DNA of 64,000 bases from Sorex araneus (GCF_027595985.1 NC_073311.1:52429292-52493291), one strand, 5' to 3'. Positions 20,920 through 33,352 are shown, counted from the stretch's first letter. The notes: a model not told the origin generated them from the letters alone. Numbers and translations are program-made.

Positions 20920-21460
20920 CAAGAACACAGACTTTGAGGTGGAATGTTAAATCCTTTAATAACATATTTCTTCAACAAACAATATTTTTTTGGGGGGGAC
21001 CATTGTTGGTGGAGCTCATGGCTTACTACACTCCTTTATCCCCAACAGTAAGCGACAACACTAAGAGTTTCCAGTCACAATGGAATGTTTGTATCCTTGG
21101 ACTTCACCCACAAGTTTCACCCACTTGGCCTTTCTCCAAATGTTTCACATATACTTTCTCTTCTTTTAAGGTCTATTGTAATTACTTGCAATTAATTTTA
21201 TTTGTTGTACTACTTCCCTTAGTACTATACATTACTTTGTGGCTTCATTCTTTTATCTGAAGCCTCCACTTAACCTGAAAGTTCCACCTTTGAATATAAT
21301 GTGTGAGGTTGAAAGTAAGATTCAAAGCCTTCTACTATATAGCACTACTCAAGATGTCGTGATGTCTCATGAAAATTTAAATTTACAAATAAGAAATTTT
21401 AATATATATGCATATATTTGCCTATGCTCAGTTTTTACTGACTTACATGTATCACTATAT

Positions 21461-21694
21461 CACTGTCATCCTGTTGCTCATTGATATTTGCTCAGGCGGG
21501 CACCAGTAACGTCGTCTGCATTGTGAGACTTGTTACTGTTTTTGGCATACCGAATACACCACGGGTAGCTTGCCAGGCTCTGTCATGCAGGCGAGATACT
21601 CTCTACTCTCGGTAACTTGCAGGGCTCTCTGAGAGTGGCGGAGGAACCAAATCCGGGTTAGCCGCATGCAAGGTGAATGCCCTGCCTTCTGCAG
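21461..21694 (-). mobile_element. SINE type 1, copy a (S2)
   Basis: As in S0, with two small local duplications: ATATTTGCTC near 21484 and ACTCTCTACTCTCGG near 21598. Confidence 0.85.
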
Positions 21695-21753
21695 GATGAA
21701 TAAAAAACTACAATATGTAATCAATAATGACATGATGAAAACAGGAACATTTA

Positions 21754-22579
21754 TTTGTTTTAATTTAATAGTTTATTTTTAATTAGTGAGTCAACATGAG
21801 GGTACAGTTACAGATTTATCCATATTTGTGCTCATGTTTCTCCCTTACAAAGTTTGATAACCCATCCTTTCACCAGTGCCCATTCTCTACCAAAAGTAAA
21901 CCCAACATCCCTCTCCCCCCTCCCCAGTCCTGTCTCCCCCCACCCCACACTGCCACTATGGCAGGGTATTCCCTTTTGTTCTCTCTTTCTGATTAGGTGT
22001 TGTGGTTTGCAATAAAGGTGTTGAGTGGCCATTGTGTTCAGTCTCTAGTCTATATTGGGCCCGCATCATCTTTCCCCCACATGACCTCCAATCACATTTT
22101 ACTTGGTGTTCCCTTCTCTGAGTTGCCCAGAATGAGAGACCAGCCTCCAAGCCATCGAGACAACCTCCTGGTACTTATTTCTACTATTCTTGGGTGTTAG
22201 TCTTATAGTCTGTTATTCTATAGTCCACAGATGAGTGCAATCTTCCTATGTCTGTCTCTCTCTTTCTGACTCATTTCACTTAGCATAATACTTTCCATGC
22301 TGATCCACTTATATGCAAACGTCATGACCTCATTCTTTCTAACAGCTGCATAGTATTCCATTGTATAGATGTACCAGAGTTTCTTCAACCAGTCATCTGT
22401 TCTAGGGCACTCGGGTTTTTTCCAGATTCTGGCTATTGTAAACAGTGCTGCGATAAACATATAAGTGCAGATGTCATTCCGACTATACTTTTTGGCTTTT
22501 CTGGGATATATTCCCAGCAGTGGTATTGCTGGGTCAAATGGGAGCTCAACCTCTAGTTTTTTGAGAATCGTCCATATTG
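21754..22579 (-). mobile_element. LINE-1 3' end in minus orientation (S2)
   Basis: Same insertion as in S0, with duplications GAAAACAGGAACATTTA at 21737-21753 and 22580-22596. The ORF2 end (22218-22460 frame) is open. Confidence 0.92.
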
Positions 22580-22596
22580 GAAAACAGGAACATTTA

Positions 22597-23540
22597 GAGT
22601 GAAGTTGAATTCTTGAGAATTATGAAGAATCACAGAGTGACAGTGGCCATGATGGTAGAATTCTGTGCATGAGAAACCATTATTAACATTATTGCAAACC
22701 ACAGAACCTCAATCAAGAAAACTATAAAAGAAAACCAGCAGGAATTCAAGACTGCGATAAGAATATGCACAAAGTATTCAAGTGAAAAGGGCTAGTAATA
22801 TTGTGCTTCCAAATGAAAAACTTTCCTTTGTTGCTCAATAATCTATTGCTATTGCAAATAAATAGTATTCAGTGTCTTTATGGTCCATGTTGTAAATGCC
22901 ATGTTCTTCTCTTCTTCGGGGCTACAGGAAGATGATGCTTCTCAGCTTCCCTAAATGTCCTGTGCCATTGTGACTAAGGATTGAGCAGTCAGGTGTGAGG
23001 AATCTGTGCACCAATTAGACTTGTCCCCCGGAGCTCCCCGCCCTCACCCCTCCATGTCCTTAGCCTCCAGACTGTCTGGCACTGAAGTGATGCCAAGTCT
23101 TATGAATGCCACTTGGTGAAGATGGAAGATTTTTGATCAGCCCGGTTTCCTGGCTACCAGCCATGGGAAGGCTTCACAGACTATCAGTGTCTACCTAGAA
23201 AAAAAGCATTATTTAATTTACTCTGTATTCCAGTCAGGATCTTATTGTAACAATATTTTGTCTTTGTAGTCTAATACAGTTATGGGAACTTTAAGTATGT
23301 TCTGTTATAAAAGTGATTCTTGAGTATAGGGAAGCAGAACAAATATACACAGGCAACCTAAAATTTTGTGATGCGAGCTATTTTTGCTCTTTTCCAGTCC
23401 TCACAGAGTTTTTGTTAATTTAATTAGTCATTAGAATAGAATTTGCAGAATGTTTCTATGGGTTGTCTATGAAATTCAGGAATTCAGCAGTGAAAACACA
23501 GCCATGCCTGTACATTACAGTACTGGTGTTCCACTGGGAG
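22597..23540. other. Unclassified segment (S2 copy of 4406-5353)
   Basis: Collinear with S0 up to the uninterrupted LINE-1 target site GATAAGAAACAGGTTATTAA near 23546-23565. Confidence 0.4.
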
Positions 23541-23622
23541 AGATAAGAAACAGGTTATTAAAAGTAAAAAGTGAATAAATGAAAAGCAAAAATAATTTAC
23601 CCTCATATTTAGGTATTGGACA

Positions 23623-23855
23623 CAGTCACAGTCTCACTGTTGCTCATTGGTTTCCTCCAGTGGTCACCAGTAATGTCTCCATTGCAAGACTTGTTTCTGT
23701 TTTGGGCATATCAAGTATGCCACCAGTAGCTTGCCAGGCTCTGCCATGCGAGCAGAAAACTCTCGGTAGCTTGCTGGGCTCTCGAGAGGGACGGAGGAAT
23801 CAAACCTGTGTCGGCCCCGTGCAAGGCAAACCCCCTACCCACTGTGTTATCGCTA
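23623..23855 (-). mobile_element. SINE type 1, copy b (S2)
   Basis: Same as the S0 copy, including the GAGCAGAAAACTCTCGG variant. Confidence 0.85.
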
Positions 23856-24212
23856 TATTCAATAAGGCATGAAACATAAGACACTGAGCAAGGTAATTCT
23901 CATTTCACTAGGCCTTCCTCTTCTTGTTATCAGTCATGTACGTACACAGGTATCGTTTTCCACAAGATTGTAATATGACAGCAAGCAAAGGTATTTCTTC
24001 CCTTTAGTTATCATACAAACATAAATACAATAGTAGCACCAAAAAACTGATCATTACATTATGGTCAAATATTTTGAATTTTGTATGAACTTGTTTGGAG
24101 GTAGGGACAAATTGAATATTTTTATTTAAAATCACAAGGAAGATTATTTAGTCAGATGGGGGACAGGACTGATAACACAGTCATAAGGGTAATTTACAGA
24201 AAAATAATTCTT

Positions 24213-24384
24213 TTTTTTGTTTTTTGCATCACACCTGGTGATGCACAGGGGATATTCCTGACACATGCACTCAGGAATTACTCCTGTCGGTGCTCGGGGA
24301 TCATATGGGATGCTGGGAATCGAACCTGGGTCCATCACCGGCAAGGCAACGCCCTACCCGCAGTGCTATCGCTCCAGCCCCACA
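24213..24384 (-). mobile_element. SINE type 2 (S2)
   Basis: Duplications AAAAATAATTCTT at 24200-24212 and 24385-24397. Confidence 0.9.
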
Positions 24385-24431
24385 AAAAATAATTCTTGAC
24401 ATCAGATATGACTTTCTTGTTGGAAAGGATG

Positions 24432-24588
24432 TTTGGGCCACACCTGCTTGTGCTCAGGGCTGACTCCTGGCTCTGCTTTCAGGGACCACTCCTGGTGGGC
24501 TCAGGGGATGATATAGGGTTCTGGGGAATTAAACACAGACCAGCGTGTACAAAAAACACCCTACCTGCTGCACTATTGCTCTGACCCC
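24432..24588 (-). mobile_element. Older SINE type 2 relative (S2)
   Basis: Counterpart of 7129-7285. Confidence 0.75.
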
Positions 24589-24860
24589 AATAATTATCAC
24601 CAATACGTGGACTTTGTATAAAACAAAACTGGAAAATGTGGTTTATCTAATTGCTCAGAAACACACATAGCATTGAAAATGGGTTCCAATGACTTATTTT
24701 CTTCTTCATCCCTATTAAAGAAATTCATCCCTTTCTAATAATGCATATACTTGTACAATCTAATATTCTTCAGTAATTTGTTGTACACATAGAAAATTTC
24801 TGTAAGTTCATCACTTCTACCTTTTTATTGTGTGTATTTTATACTCTCAATAATAGTTCT

Positions 24861-25049
24861 GGGGGCCAAAGGAGAGACAGTATAGTATGATGAGAAGTAC
24901 GGCACTGGTCTTGCATCAATTGATTGATGTTCAATCCCCAGAACCACATATGGTCTCTGAGCACCACAAGGAATGAGCACAGAGCCAGATAAAGTCCTGA
25001 GCAGAGAACCAGGAGTAATGTCTGAGCAATACAGGTGTGGCCCCAAACC
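24861..25049 (+). mobile_element. Older SINE type 2 relative, plus strand (S2)
   Basis: Carries a small deletion (AAGGAATGAGCACAGAG) relative to the S0 copy. Confidence 0.75.
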
Positions 25050-25090
25050 TAATAGTAACAATAGTAATAACATTTCTTATTGTTACCTAT

Positions 25091-25309
25091 AGACTGCAGC
25101 GATAACACAGTGGATAGGGAGTTTGCATTGCACGGGGCTGACCCAGGTTCGACTTGTCAGTCACTCTCGGAGAGCCTAGCAAGCTACCAAGAGTATCCCG
25201 CCTGCACGGCAGAGCCTGACAAGCTACCCGTGGCCTATTGGATATGCCAAAAACAGTAACAAGTCTCACAATGGAGATGTTACTGGTGCCCATTCGAGCA
25301 AATCGATGT
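25091..25309 (+). mobile_element. SINE type 1 (S2)
   Basis: Equivalent of 7795-8010, ending at GCAAATCGATGTATG. Confidence 0.85.
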
Positions 25310-25610
25310 ATGTAGTACAAATTACAAAAGAAAAGAGTTATGGTTTTATGAGATTGTTGTAAATTTGTAGATATGCGTATGTAAGTTAATTTTATAGCTA
25401 TAAGGTTCATGACATGTATGTGAAATACAGATAAATTCCTATTTAGGAATTAGAAATATTTTTAAACACTAGATTGCTTATCTAAAACAAATGATTCAGT
25501 GATCTATTAATCTTATAATTTTTCTAACATTAATCCAAAACATTATCTATAGCATCTGTGATAAATTTAGGTCACAGACTTTTATAGTCAAAAATCTAAA
25601 GATGACTCAT

Positions 25611-26609
25611 TTATATACGCATTGAGAAAGCAGTAGAACTAGATAAGGTAGGAGACTCATCAGTTTGTTTCCTACATGAGGCAAACAATGTCCTCTTCCT
25701 TTCTGTCAGCCTCAACCTCAGCTGACACAAAAAGGAAAGAAAAGACTGTTGCAGCTTCTTATTTCCCCAAATTAAGAAAAATGAGTGGATTGAAGGATAC
25801 AGTCCTAAAGAACTCTGGAAGACTAGGAGGATGGTTCTGTTCCGCATCCTGTTAGAACTCCAAACTGGGATGAGTAGAGGCACAAAGTAACAAGCCAACA
25901 GCAGGAGGTAGGAAGTCATCGTTTTGATGGCTCTGATGTGGACCTCGGTGCTGGGATCCTGGGATTCTTTGCCCTCTGCTTGCATGTTCCTGAGATGTTT
26001 CCACAGGGAAAAAATCAGCAACACAAATGAAGTCAGGGACATCGTGAAGGCTGTGAAGGTTGTCAGAGTGAAGACAGACATATTGGAAAGGCGAATAATT
26101 TTCTCCCTCTTGCTCCTCACTGTCCTGTTCCCACGATGTTGATTGACCCACACATTCTCATCCAAGATTGCCAGGATAAGATTAAACATGAAAATCACCA
26201 AACTGCCCATGAGTATTATGAGAACTACTCTTTTAACTCTTCTCTTCAAGTAAAGAAATAGGAGGTTAGAAAAATTGGCGATCTTGAGCAAATAGAATAT
26301 GCTAAGGCTGGTTGCAAGCCAGATGCTAGAATGGTAGCTTACAACCCAAGCCATATTAAGAATAATGAATACTTCTAAACTATATGAAGATACATCAAAA
26401 AACACTGTATACCAAACTATTAATAATACACAGAAAAAACCAATCCTGGAGATGGCCAAAGCCACAATCATTTGATCTGCTAAGGAGAACTTTCGTGTCT
26501 TGACCCAGTCATTGTAGTTCACCAGCACGATGAAGCCATTGGCAAAATTTCCTAGAACAAATTCTGCCATTACTAGGAAGGTAAGAATGCTTGATAGTAA
26601 AGTGATCAT
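25611..26609 (-). CDS. TAS2R: Bitter taste receptor TAS2R, gene 3 (type A)
   Basis: Complete 332-residue type A receptor. Against gene 1 it has Val13, IILNMAWVV (82-90) instead of the FISMTW reading, Ile145 for Pro in FNLILAI, Pro244 and Thr302. Gln265 is kept. Asn161-Arg-Thr in loop 2 is intact. A perfect octamer ATTTGCAT lies 86 bp upstream of the ATG. Nothing suggests damage, so I expect a working receptor. Confidence 0.97.
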   Translation of the reverse strand: MITLLSSILTFLVMAEFVLGNFANGFIVLVNYNDWVKTRKFSLADQMIVALAISRIGFFCVLLIVWYTVFFDVSSYSLEVFIILNMAWVVSYHSSIWLATSLSIFYLLKIANFSNLLFLYLKRRVKRVVLIILMGSLVIFMFNLILAILDENVWVNQHRGNRTVRSKREKIIRLSNMSVFTLTTFTAFTMSLTSFVLLIFSLWKHLRNMQAEGKESQDPSTEVHIRAIKTMTSYLLLLACYFVPLLIPVWSSNRMRNRTILLVFQSSLGLYPSIHSFFLIWGNKKLQQSFLSFLCQLRLRLTERKRTLFASCRKQTDESPTLSSSTAFSMRI

Positions 26610-26694
26610 GTCTAGAAAGAAAAGTCCAGGCTAGAATCACTGGATGTGATTCTTAATATTCTGACCTTAAATTCTCTATGCAGTTCATCCCTGG

Positions 26695-26702
26695 ATTTGC
26701 AT
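26695..26702. promoter_or_regulatory. Octamer ATTTGCAT upstream of gene 3
   Basis: Perfect POU-factor octamer (ATGCAAAT on the gene strand), 86 to 93 bp upstream of the ATG. Genes 0, 2, 4 and 7 have ATTCGCAT, and genes 1 and 6 ATTCACAT, at the same place. POU2F3 is the known master regulator of bitter taste cells, but binding here is only inferred. Confidence 0.35.
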
Positions 26703-27021
26703 GATATTCTGGTTTCTTTCCAATTCTATGAACAAAGCCACGCAGATTAGCAATAGAATAGACCACTAGGCAGATTCAGTCTATCTTTACAGAAACTGAT
26801 ATTCATCACTAGCTCAAGTTGACTCTCTTTCATCCACTTTCAATCTCGGATAGGTTGGGTTATTTATCAAACTGATGTTTGGTGATCACTGGGTTCTCAT
26901 TTGCCAGCATGCAAACAAGAGAATCATGTTTTGCATTTTTTCCCTTGTTTAACCTCTATAATTTTAAAACATTAATACTCCCAACTGACAAATGTGAAGA
27001 CTTTTAATGCACTGTGTATCC

Positions 27022-27146
27022 CTGGATTCTCCATCCCTCTCAGAGAGCCTGGCAAGCTACCCATGGTGCATTTGTTATGCCAAGAACAGTAACAATAAAT
27101 CTCACAATGAAGACATTACTGGTGCCCACTCGAGCAAATCGATGAA
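27022..27146 (+). mobile_element. SINE type 1, short body (S3)
   Basis: Same short form as in S1. Confidence 0.8.
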
Positions 27147-27752
27147 CTACACTGTAATGCTACAGTATATCCCTGATACATGGGGATAGTTGTTTTATTT
27201 TTTAAAGAGGTCAAAGTACCTGTATTTTTAATCATTTCTTGACATGGTAAAAGAATTTTACATTACAATACAAAGGCGATAGGTGAGGAGGAGGTGCAGT
27301 GGAACAATCCAACAAAAAAGAGAAACTGAGAAACACATGGTAGGAGGTGGGAAGGTTTTAGCTGGAAGGGACTGAGGGCGGATGGGGCACTGCCCAACTA
27401 AAATGCAATTGGTTTGTTATTGAGTACTATTCACGGGAAGACAGCATCTGGACTCCTTTTTGACAGCTTCTCGGGAGTGAGAACAGTGCACCAAGCTGGA
27501 ATATGATTGGGATTGGAAGACAGGGATGAGGGAACAGAAATCAGGAATAGACACTGAGTCACCAGCAGGCCGACTGCAGTATCGACTCTCCCGAGAAAAA
27601 AGTAAGGGTTGATGAGGGTAGACACAGAAGCTGTAACAATAAGTGATCTCTCTAGAAAATTCAAGAGACAGGAGACAACTCTTCTCTAAGTTTTGACTTG
27701 CCCAGATTTCCACATACACACAATGTGAACCTGCATGTGTGGGCAGGCAGGC

Positions 27753-27805
27753 ACGCACACACACATGCAGACACACTCACACACACACACACACACACAC
27801 ACACA
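27753..27805. repeat. (CA)n microsatellite in PSME3 retrocopy, S3
   Basis: Longest of the three copies; the last uninterrupted CA run is about 25 bp. Confidence 0.9.
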
Positions 27806-29204
27806 TGCGCTATTCCTGGAAGCACAATACTATAAATAAGTGAAATCATTTTCCGAGAGGGTGAGCTGGCAGGAGCGACAGCATCTAACCCTCAGAGCGC
27901 AGATACCCCACCCCAACTCATCAATAGCCTGGGCAAAGGCAGTCAGAAGTCAAGGGGCCAGTCTTTGCACCCCGATATATGATGCCCTGTCACAGGGAAG
28001 GGCCCCGGTCCCACTGCATAACCCCTCTCAGTTCTCTCCAATTCTCCTGGGCACCGAGAGGCTACAATGTCAGGAGGTGGGCCCTGTGGATGGTGACTGA
28101 GACAATTTAATCACCTCCTGAAGATGAGAGACACAGTCAGGTGAAAGGGGTACTGAAGAGTAGGAAGGCGTGTGTGTGCATCTGGCCTGTGTGCGTGCAC
28201 ATGTACCTACATGTGTGTATGCCAAAACCCTAGTTATAAAGACACCTGCAGGAGCTAGGAACGCAAACGTCTAAGGTGTTTTTTGTCATGATCATGTTAA
28301 ATGTGGGATGTAGGTAGATGGGAAACCCTAAGCCATCACGAGAGCAACTGCGGCAGGGAGGACCCAGCGTCCCACAGAGGCAAGAGCCACTAACCTTACA
28401 TCAGGAGGGGAGGAGTTGAGGCCCTGACCTCAACTCCTAAAAAAAACAAAACAAAAGAACACTTTGTGTTTACCTTCTAGTTCCCTCAACTTCCAACCAA
28501 TTAATCATCAAAAGGAAGAGGCAAAGTCCAAGACACAGGAGGGAGAGAGGTGGATAGAGAAAACACAAGTATTCTCGTGCCCCCTATCCTGCACAAACCT
28601 GGAGTTTTCTCCAGAAATTAGAAAGGGTCAAATATGGGGGATTAGGGAAGGAAAGAGAAGAGTTCCTCAGGCCTGAAAAAAGAGGTAAACACGTCACAGA
28701 ACTACATGAGAGTTTCATTAGACTCTAACTAAAAACAGAGAGGTGTGATTACTACTTCCAGCCAGTTTCCCCATCACGATAGTCATGTAACAAACCAAGG
28801 CAATATCGGTCTTGAACCTGACTCACAGAGTCCCCTGGCGCTGGCCCTAGTACAGGGTCTCTGCATTGCTGCTCTGGGGCCGTTTGATCTTCTCGATATT
28901 TTTCAGGATCATATCTTGTAGAGTGACATATTGATTCCTTAATTCTGATATAATGACCCGCAGGCTGATATACTCTTTCTCATCGATCTCTGTCACGGTG
29001 CGACAATAGTCCTCCACATGGGGATATTTAGCTATTTTAGAAACCAATTTGGCTCTTGTAATATAATATCTAGAAATCTGGTCCAGGTACGATGCAGCTT
29101 CACTCTCAACAGTTCTTAGTTCTGCAACAGTCTCCTCCTGAATGGATACCCCGAAGTTGTTCCCGTCTTCTATTCTGGGAATCAGGAGCTGTACCCAAAT
29201 TTTT

Positions 29205-29373
29205 TTTTTGCTTTTTGGGTCACACCCGGCAATGCACAGGGGTCACTCCTGGTTCATGCACTCAGGAATTACTCCTGGCGGTGCTCGGGGGACCATATGG
29301 GATGCTGGGATTCAAACCCAGGTCGGCCGCGTGCAAGGCAAACGCCCTATCTGCTGTGCTATCGCTCCAGCCC
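29205..29373 (-). mobile_element. SINE type 2 inserted in PSME3 retrocopy, S3
   Basis: Same insertion as in S1. The left duplication has one change (CTGTACCCAAATTTT); the right one at 29374-29388 is unchanged. Confidence 0.95.
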
Positions 29374-30150
29374 CTGTACCCACATTTTGACTGTGTTGCA
29401 TTTCTCGATAAGCAGCTGGATCTCAGGTTTCACTTTCTCAATAATGTCTACCAGTTGCTGGTTGCTTTTCAGCATCCCGTTGGGCATCACAAACACCTTG
29501 GTTCTTGGAAGGCCTCTTCACACTCATCCAACCTTCGTTTCTTGTAAGTGGGCCCATCCAGTCCATCACGGCTGTTGGTGAGAAGAATGGGGTCTGGGAC
29601 CGGGAGATTCATGTCTGAGTGGATCTGAGTTAGGTCATGGATGTTCAGGATTGGTTCCTTCAAAAAACTATCAAGTTCTAACAACTTCTTTGGGAAGAAA
29701 TTTGCCACCAAGTCTTCAGCCTCACTTATGATCCACTCCCTGAAAGAATCAACCTTGAGTTTCACTTCCTGATCCACCTTCAAGCAACTAGGCCATGGCC
29801 GGGCCAGGCCGGGTCCACGATCGCTTTCTTACTCGCCCTCCCTCATAGGGATAATTTTAAGTGACTAGGTGAAGAGTAAATTCTTATTAGCCAGCATGCC
29901 AACAAAAATGGAGAATGCTTCTCAATGTTATCCATTTTTAAGCTCTCAAACATTTACACTCACAATCTGAGTGCCAGTCAAACTAATATATATGAAATGT
30001 GCATATCTTCAACATTCATATTTGTGAATATGTAATTTATAAGACCATGTTCACTCCCAAGAAATGCATGACCTGTTTTTTTTTTTCACTGTAATGTCAG
30101 AATGATGAAAACAGAATCAAATTTCCCTGTCAAAGGCAACCACTAAAGAA

Positions 30151-30175
30151 CTCAGGAATTACTCCTGGTGGTGCT
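30151..30175. other. 25-bp SINE-like insert, S3
   Basis: Identical to the insert at 12844-12868. Confidence 0.7.
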
Positions 30176-30576
30176 ATTAGTGCAGGTATAGCCTGAAGGG
30201 TAGCCCAGGTATCTAAGTAATACCATTTGCTAGAAGTTAAACACACACTCAGAGAGGGGAGAGTAGCCACAAATGCTACATTCTTCTCTCAAGGACTGCA
30301 AATTATTCACACCTAAAATGTATCGCACCTCTAGTGCCTAAGGTATAATTGCTGTCTTGGATCAGCTAAAACGTGGAATTAGCAGCAACCTACACAAAAG
30401 TAAAGATTTTTATCTCTTCCTAACTTACCAAAAATGTAAAATTTCTCCTGTTTGAAGATATCCCTCCAAAGCATATAAACCTGAAATCTGTGTTAAATGG
30501 GGAAGGAGCTACAGAATGCCCTCCATTTCACTTCTTTCTTGGGGTGGTCCAGAAAACTCCACAATAAAGCTCTTTC

Positions 30577-31146
30577 ATATCATGCTACGTGAAATGGGTC
30601 AGAAAAAGAGGGACATATATTGAAGAACTGCATTCATTTCTGGAATATAAAATAAGGTAATATGAGACTGACACCCAGGGACAGTAGAAACAAGGGCCAG
30701 GAATATTATCCCATGGTTGGAAGCCTGTCTCATGAGCTGGCAGAGAAGGCAGCTGGGATACAGAAAGGACCACTAAGTCAATGATGGTTGGAGAGATCAT
30801 TCGGGATGGGAGATGTGTGCTGAGAGTAGATAAAGGACCAAATATGATAGCTCTCAGTACCTACAGTGCAAACCATAATGCCCCAAAGTATCAAGGAATC
30901 ATGAGGGAAATTGTCGGCCATAAAGGCAGGGGAGGATTGGGATGGTGCAGGGGGATACTGTGGACATTGGTGGTGGAGAGATGGGTGTTCAATCATTCTA
31001 TGACTGAAACTCAAACATGAAAGCTTTGTCACTGTATCTCACAAGATTCAATAAAAAAGAAAAGAAAAAGGAAAAGAAGAGAAATGAAAAGAAAAGAAGA
31101 GAAATGAAAAGAAAAGAAAAGAAAAGAAAAGGAAAGGAAAGGAAAG

Positions 31147-31177
<31 letters not shown>

Positions 31178-31325
31178 GAAAAGAAAAGAAAAGAAAAGGA
31201 AAGGAAAGAAAAGAAAAGAAAAGAAAAGAAAAGAAAAGAAAAGAAAAGAAAAGAAAAGAAAAGAAAAGAAAAGAAAAGAAAAGAAAAGAAAAGAAAAGAA
31301 AAGAAAAGAAAAGAAGAGAAAAGAA
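30577..31325 (+). mobile_element. LINE-1 3' end, 5'-truncated (S3)
   Basis: Left duplication AATAAAGCTCTTTC at 30563-30576; right one decayed as in S1. Confidence 0.8.
31051..31325 (+). repeat. Purine microsatellite, S3
   Basis: About 275 bp, mostly AAAAG with GAAAT, GGAAA and AAAAAAG interruptions in the left half and a pure (AAAAG)n run in the right. Confidence 0.95.
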
Positions 31326-31329
31326 ACTC

Positions 31330-32110
31330 TTCCTCTTATCCAAAGGAGAGAAAGAATTCATTTAAGCTGACCATTTTGGTGACCGAACAAAAGGGCCTGA
31401 GCAACCTTGAGTAGCTGCCTGGAGCTGAGGGGGGGAGGGCGTTGGGCGCTGATCAACTCCCATGAGAGATAAACCATCCCCCCAAAGCTGCACACAGTAA
31501 GGCAAGTCTCCCTCTGGGAAGATCAGGGAGCTGCCATCTTGGTGGAGGTCTGCAGAAATTTAAATGCCTCAGAGATAAGTGTTCTGTCCTCTCCTTCTCT
31601 CTGCCCCAGCTTTCTTTCCAGTTTGCTTATGATTTTCTCATTGGCATTTTCCAACACTGTCTGTCCATGTCTCAGCACTGAGAGAACCTGGAAGTATTTC
31701 CACTCCCTAGTTAAGAGGAAAATGGAAAAATGCCCTGCCGGGATTACTGGGGTAAAGAAGGCACTTTTATTTGGTTAGCGGTTTTTTTTTCTGTTTCTGT
31801 TTTGTTTGTTTTTCCTTTTTCTCATCTCTTTTCTCACTGGCTTGTGGCCACTCATGAGGTAAATAGAACAGATTTTTGCGGTAAAGCCTTCTGAGGTTGG
31901 GGGTGGGGATGTCTGGAGTGTCCTCTCAGGTAAACTAGACAGAGCAGAGACCAGCCCCAGTTTAAAGAGGAACCAGGAGGAGCTGTTTTTTCTTGGGAGA
32001 AAGAGCCCAGAGGAACAGTAGGGAAACCTAAAGACTGGAAAGAGCTTACAATTGATCCCAAACACAAGAAGAACCCAGACTTTCAGGTGGAATGTTAAAT
32101 CCTTTAATTA
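31330..32110. other. Unclassified conserved segment (S3 copy)
   Basis: Counterpart of 1983-2699. No hairpin. The minus-strand frames here differ from those in S0 and S1, which argues against a conserved protein. Confidence 0.4.
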
Positions 32111-32601
32111 CATATTTCTTCAACAAACAATATTTTGGGGGGACCATACCTTGTGGATCTCAGGGCTTACTACACTCCTTTCTCCCCAACAGTAAGCGAC
32201 ACTAAGAGTTTACAGACACAATGGAATGTTTGTATTCTTGGACTTCACCCACAAGTTTCACCCACATAGCCTTTCTCCAAATGTTTCACATATATTTTCT
32301 CTTCTTTTAAGGTTTATTGTAATTACCTGCAATTAATTTTATTGGTTGTACTGCTTATCTTAGTACTATACATTACTTTGTAGCTTCATTCTTTTATCTG
32401 AAGCCTCCACTTAACCTGAAAGTTCCACCTTTGAATATAATGTATGAGGTTGAGAAGAAAGATTCAAAGCCTTCTACTATATAGCACTACTCAAGATGTC
32501 ATGATGTCTCATGAAAATTTCTTTTTACAAATAAGAAATTTTAATATATATGCCTATATTTGCCTATGTTCAGTTTTCACTAACTTGCATGTATCACTGT
32601 A

Positions 32602-32838
32602 TCACTGTCATCCCATTGCAAATCTATTTGCTCAAGCGGGCACCAGTAATGTCTCCATTGCAAGACTTGTTGTTACTGTTTTTGGCATATCGAATATGAC
32701 ACTTGTAGCTTGCCAGGCTCTGCCATGTGGACAGGATACTCTCAGTAGATTGCGGGGTTCTCCGAGAGGGACAGAGGAATCGAACCATGTCGGTGGCATG
32801 CAAGGCAAATGCCCTACCCGCTGTGCTATCGCTATATT
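32602..32838 (-). mobile_element. Hybrid SINE type 1 (S3)
   Basis: Left flank of SINE-a, right flank of SINE-b. The left end reads CCCATTGCAAATCTATTTGC, a variant shared only with S6. Confidence 0.85.
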
Positions 32839-33185
32839 CAATGAAGTATGCAACATAAAACACTGAGCAAGGTAATTCTCCTTTCACTAGGCCTTCCTCT
32901 TCTTGATATAGTCATGTATGTACACAGGTATCATTTTCAAAGATTGTAATATGACAGCAAGTAAAGCTATTTATTCCCTTTAGTTATCATACAAACATAA
33001 ATACAATAGTAGCACAAAAAATGATCATTACATTATGGTCAAATATTTTGAATTTTTATAAACTTTTTTGGAAGTAGGAACAAATTGAATATTTTTATTC
33101 AATATCAAAAGGAAGATGATTTAGTCAGATGGGGGACATGACTGATAACTCAGTCATAGGGCAATTTACAAAAAGTAATTTTATT

Positions 33186-33352
33186 TTATTTTTTTTTTGG
33201 TTTTTGGATCACACCTGGTGATGCACAGGGGTTACTCCTGGCTCATGCACTCAGGAATTACTCCTGGCGATTGCTCGGGGATGCAGGGAATCGAAGCAGG
33301 GTCAGTCATGTGCAAGGCAAATGGCCTACCCGCAGTGCTATCGCTCCAACCC
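33186..33352 (-). mobile_element. SINE type 2 (S3)
   Basis: Lacks about 16 bp (ACCATATGGGATGCTGG region) between CTCGGGGA and GGGAATCG. Confidence 0.85.

Larger units (their letters stand above)
18291..25610. repeat. Array spacer S2 (between gene 2 and gene 3)
   Basis: About 7.3 kb without the PSME3 retrocopy and without the plus LINE-1 of S0; the retrocopy site is empty near 18898-18915. It keeps both SINE-a and SINE-b and the minus LINE-1. Stretches 18864-19592, 20920-21460, 22597-23622, 23856-24199, 24589-24860 and 25310-25610 hold only array-wide unclassified sequence. Confidence 0.85.
27190..29843 (-). pseudogene. PSME3: Processed pseudogene of PSME3, S3 copy
   Basis: Coding remnant 28847-29796. 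It differs from the S1 and S5 copies in keeping the C-terminal frame: from EYISLRVIISELRNQYVTL it runs through DMILKNIEKIKRP and SSNAETLY to a TAG stop at 28847. It also keeps Asp in DGLDGPTYKKRR. It shares the codon 3 stop and the deletion after EEAFQ, and has its own 1-bp insertion just after the start (CTTCAAGCAACTAGG). Duplications are CATGGGGATAG (27179-27189) and CATAGGGATA (29844-29853). This copy is the closest to the parent over the 3' half of the frame. Confidence 0.95.
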
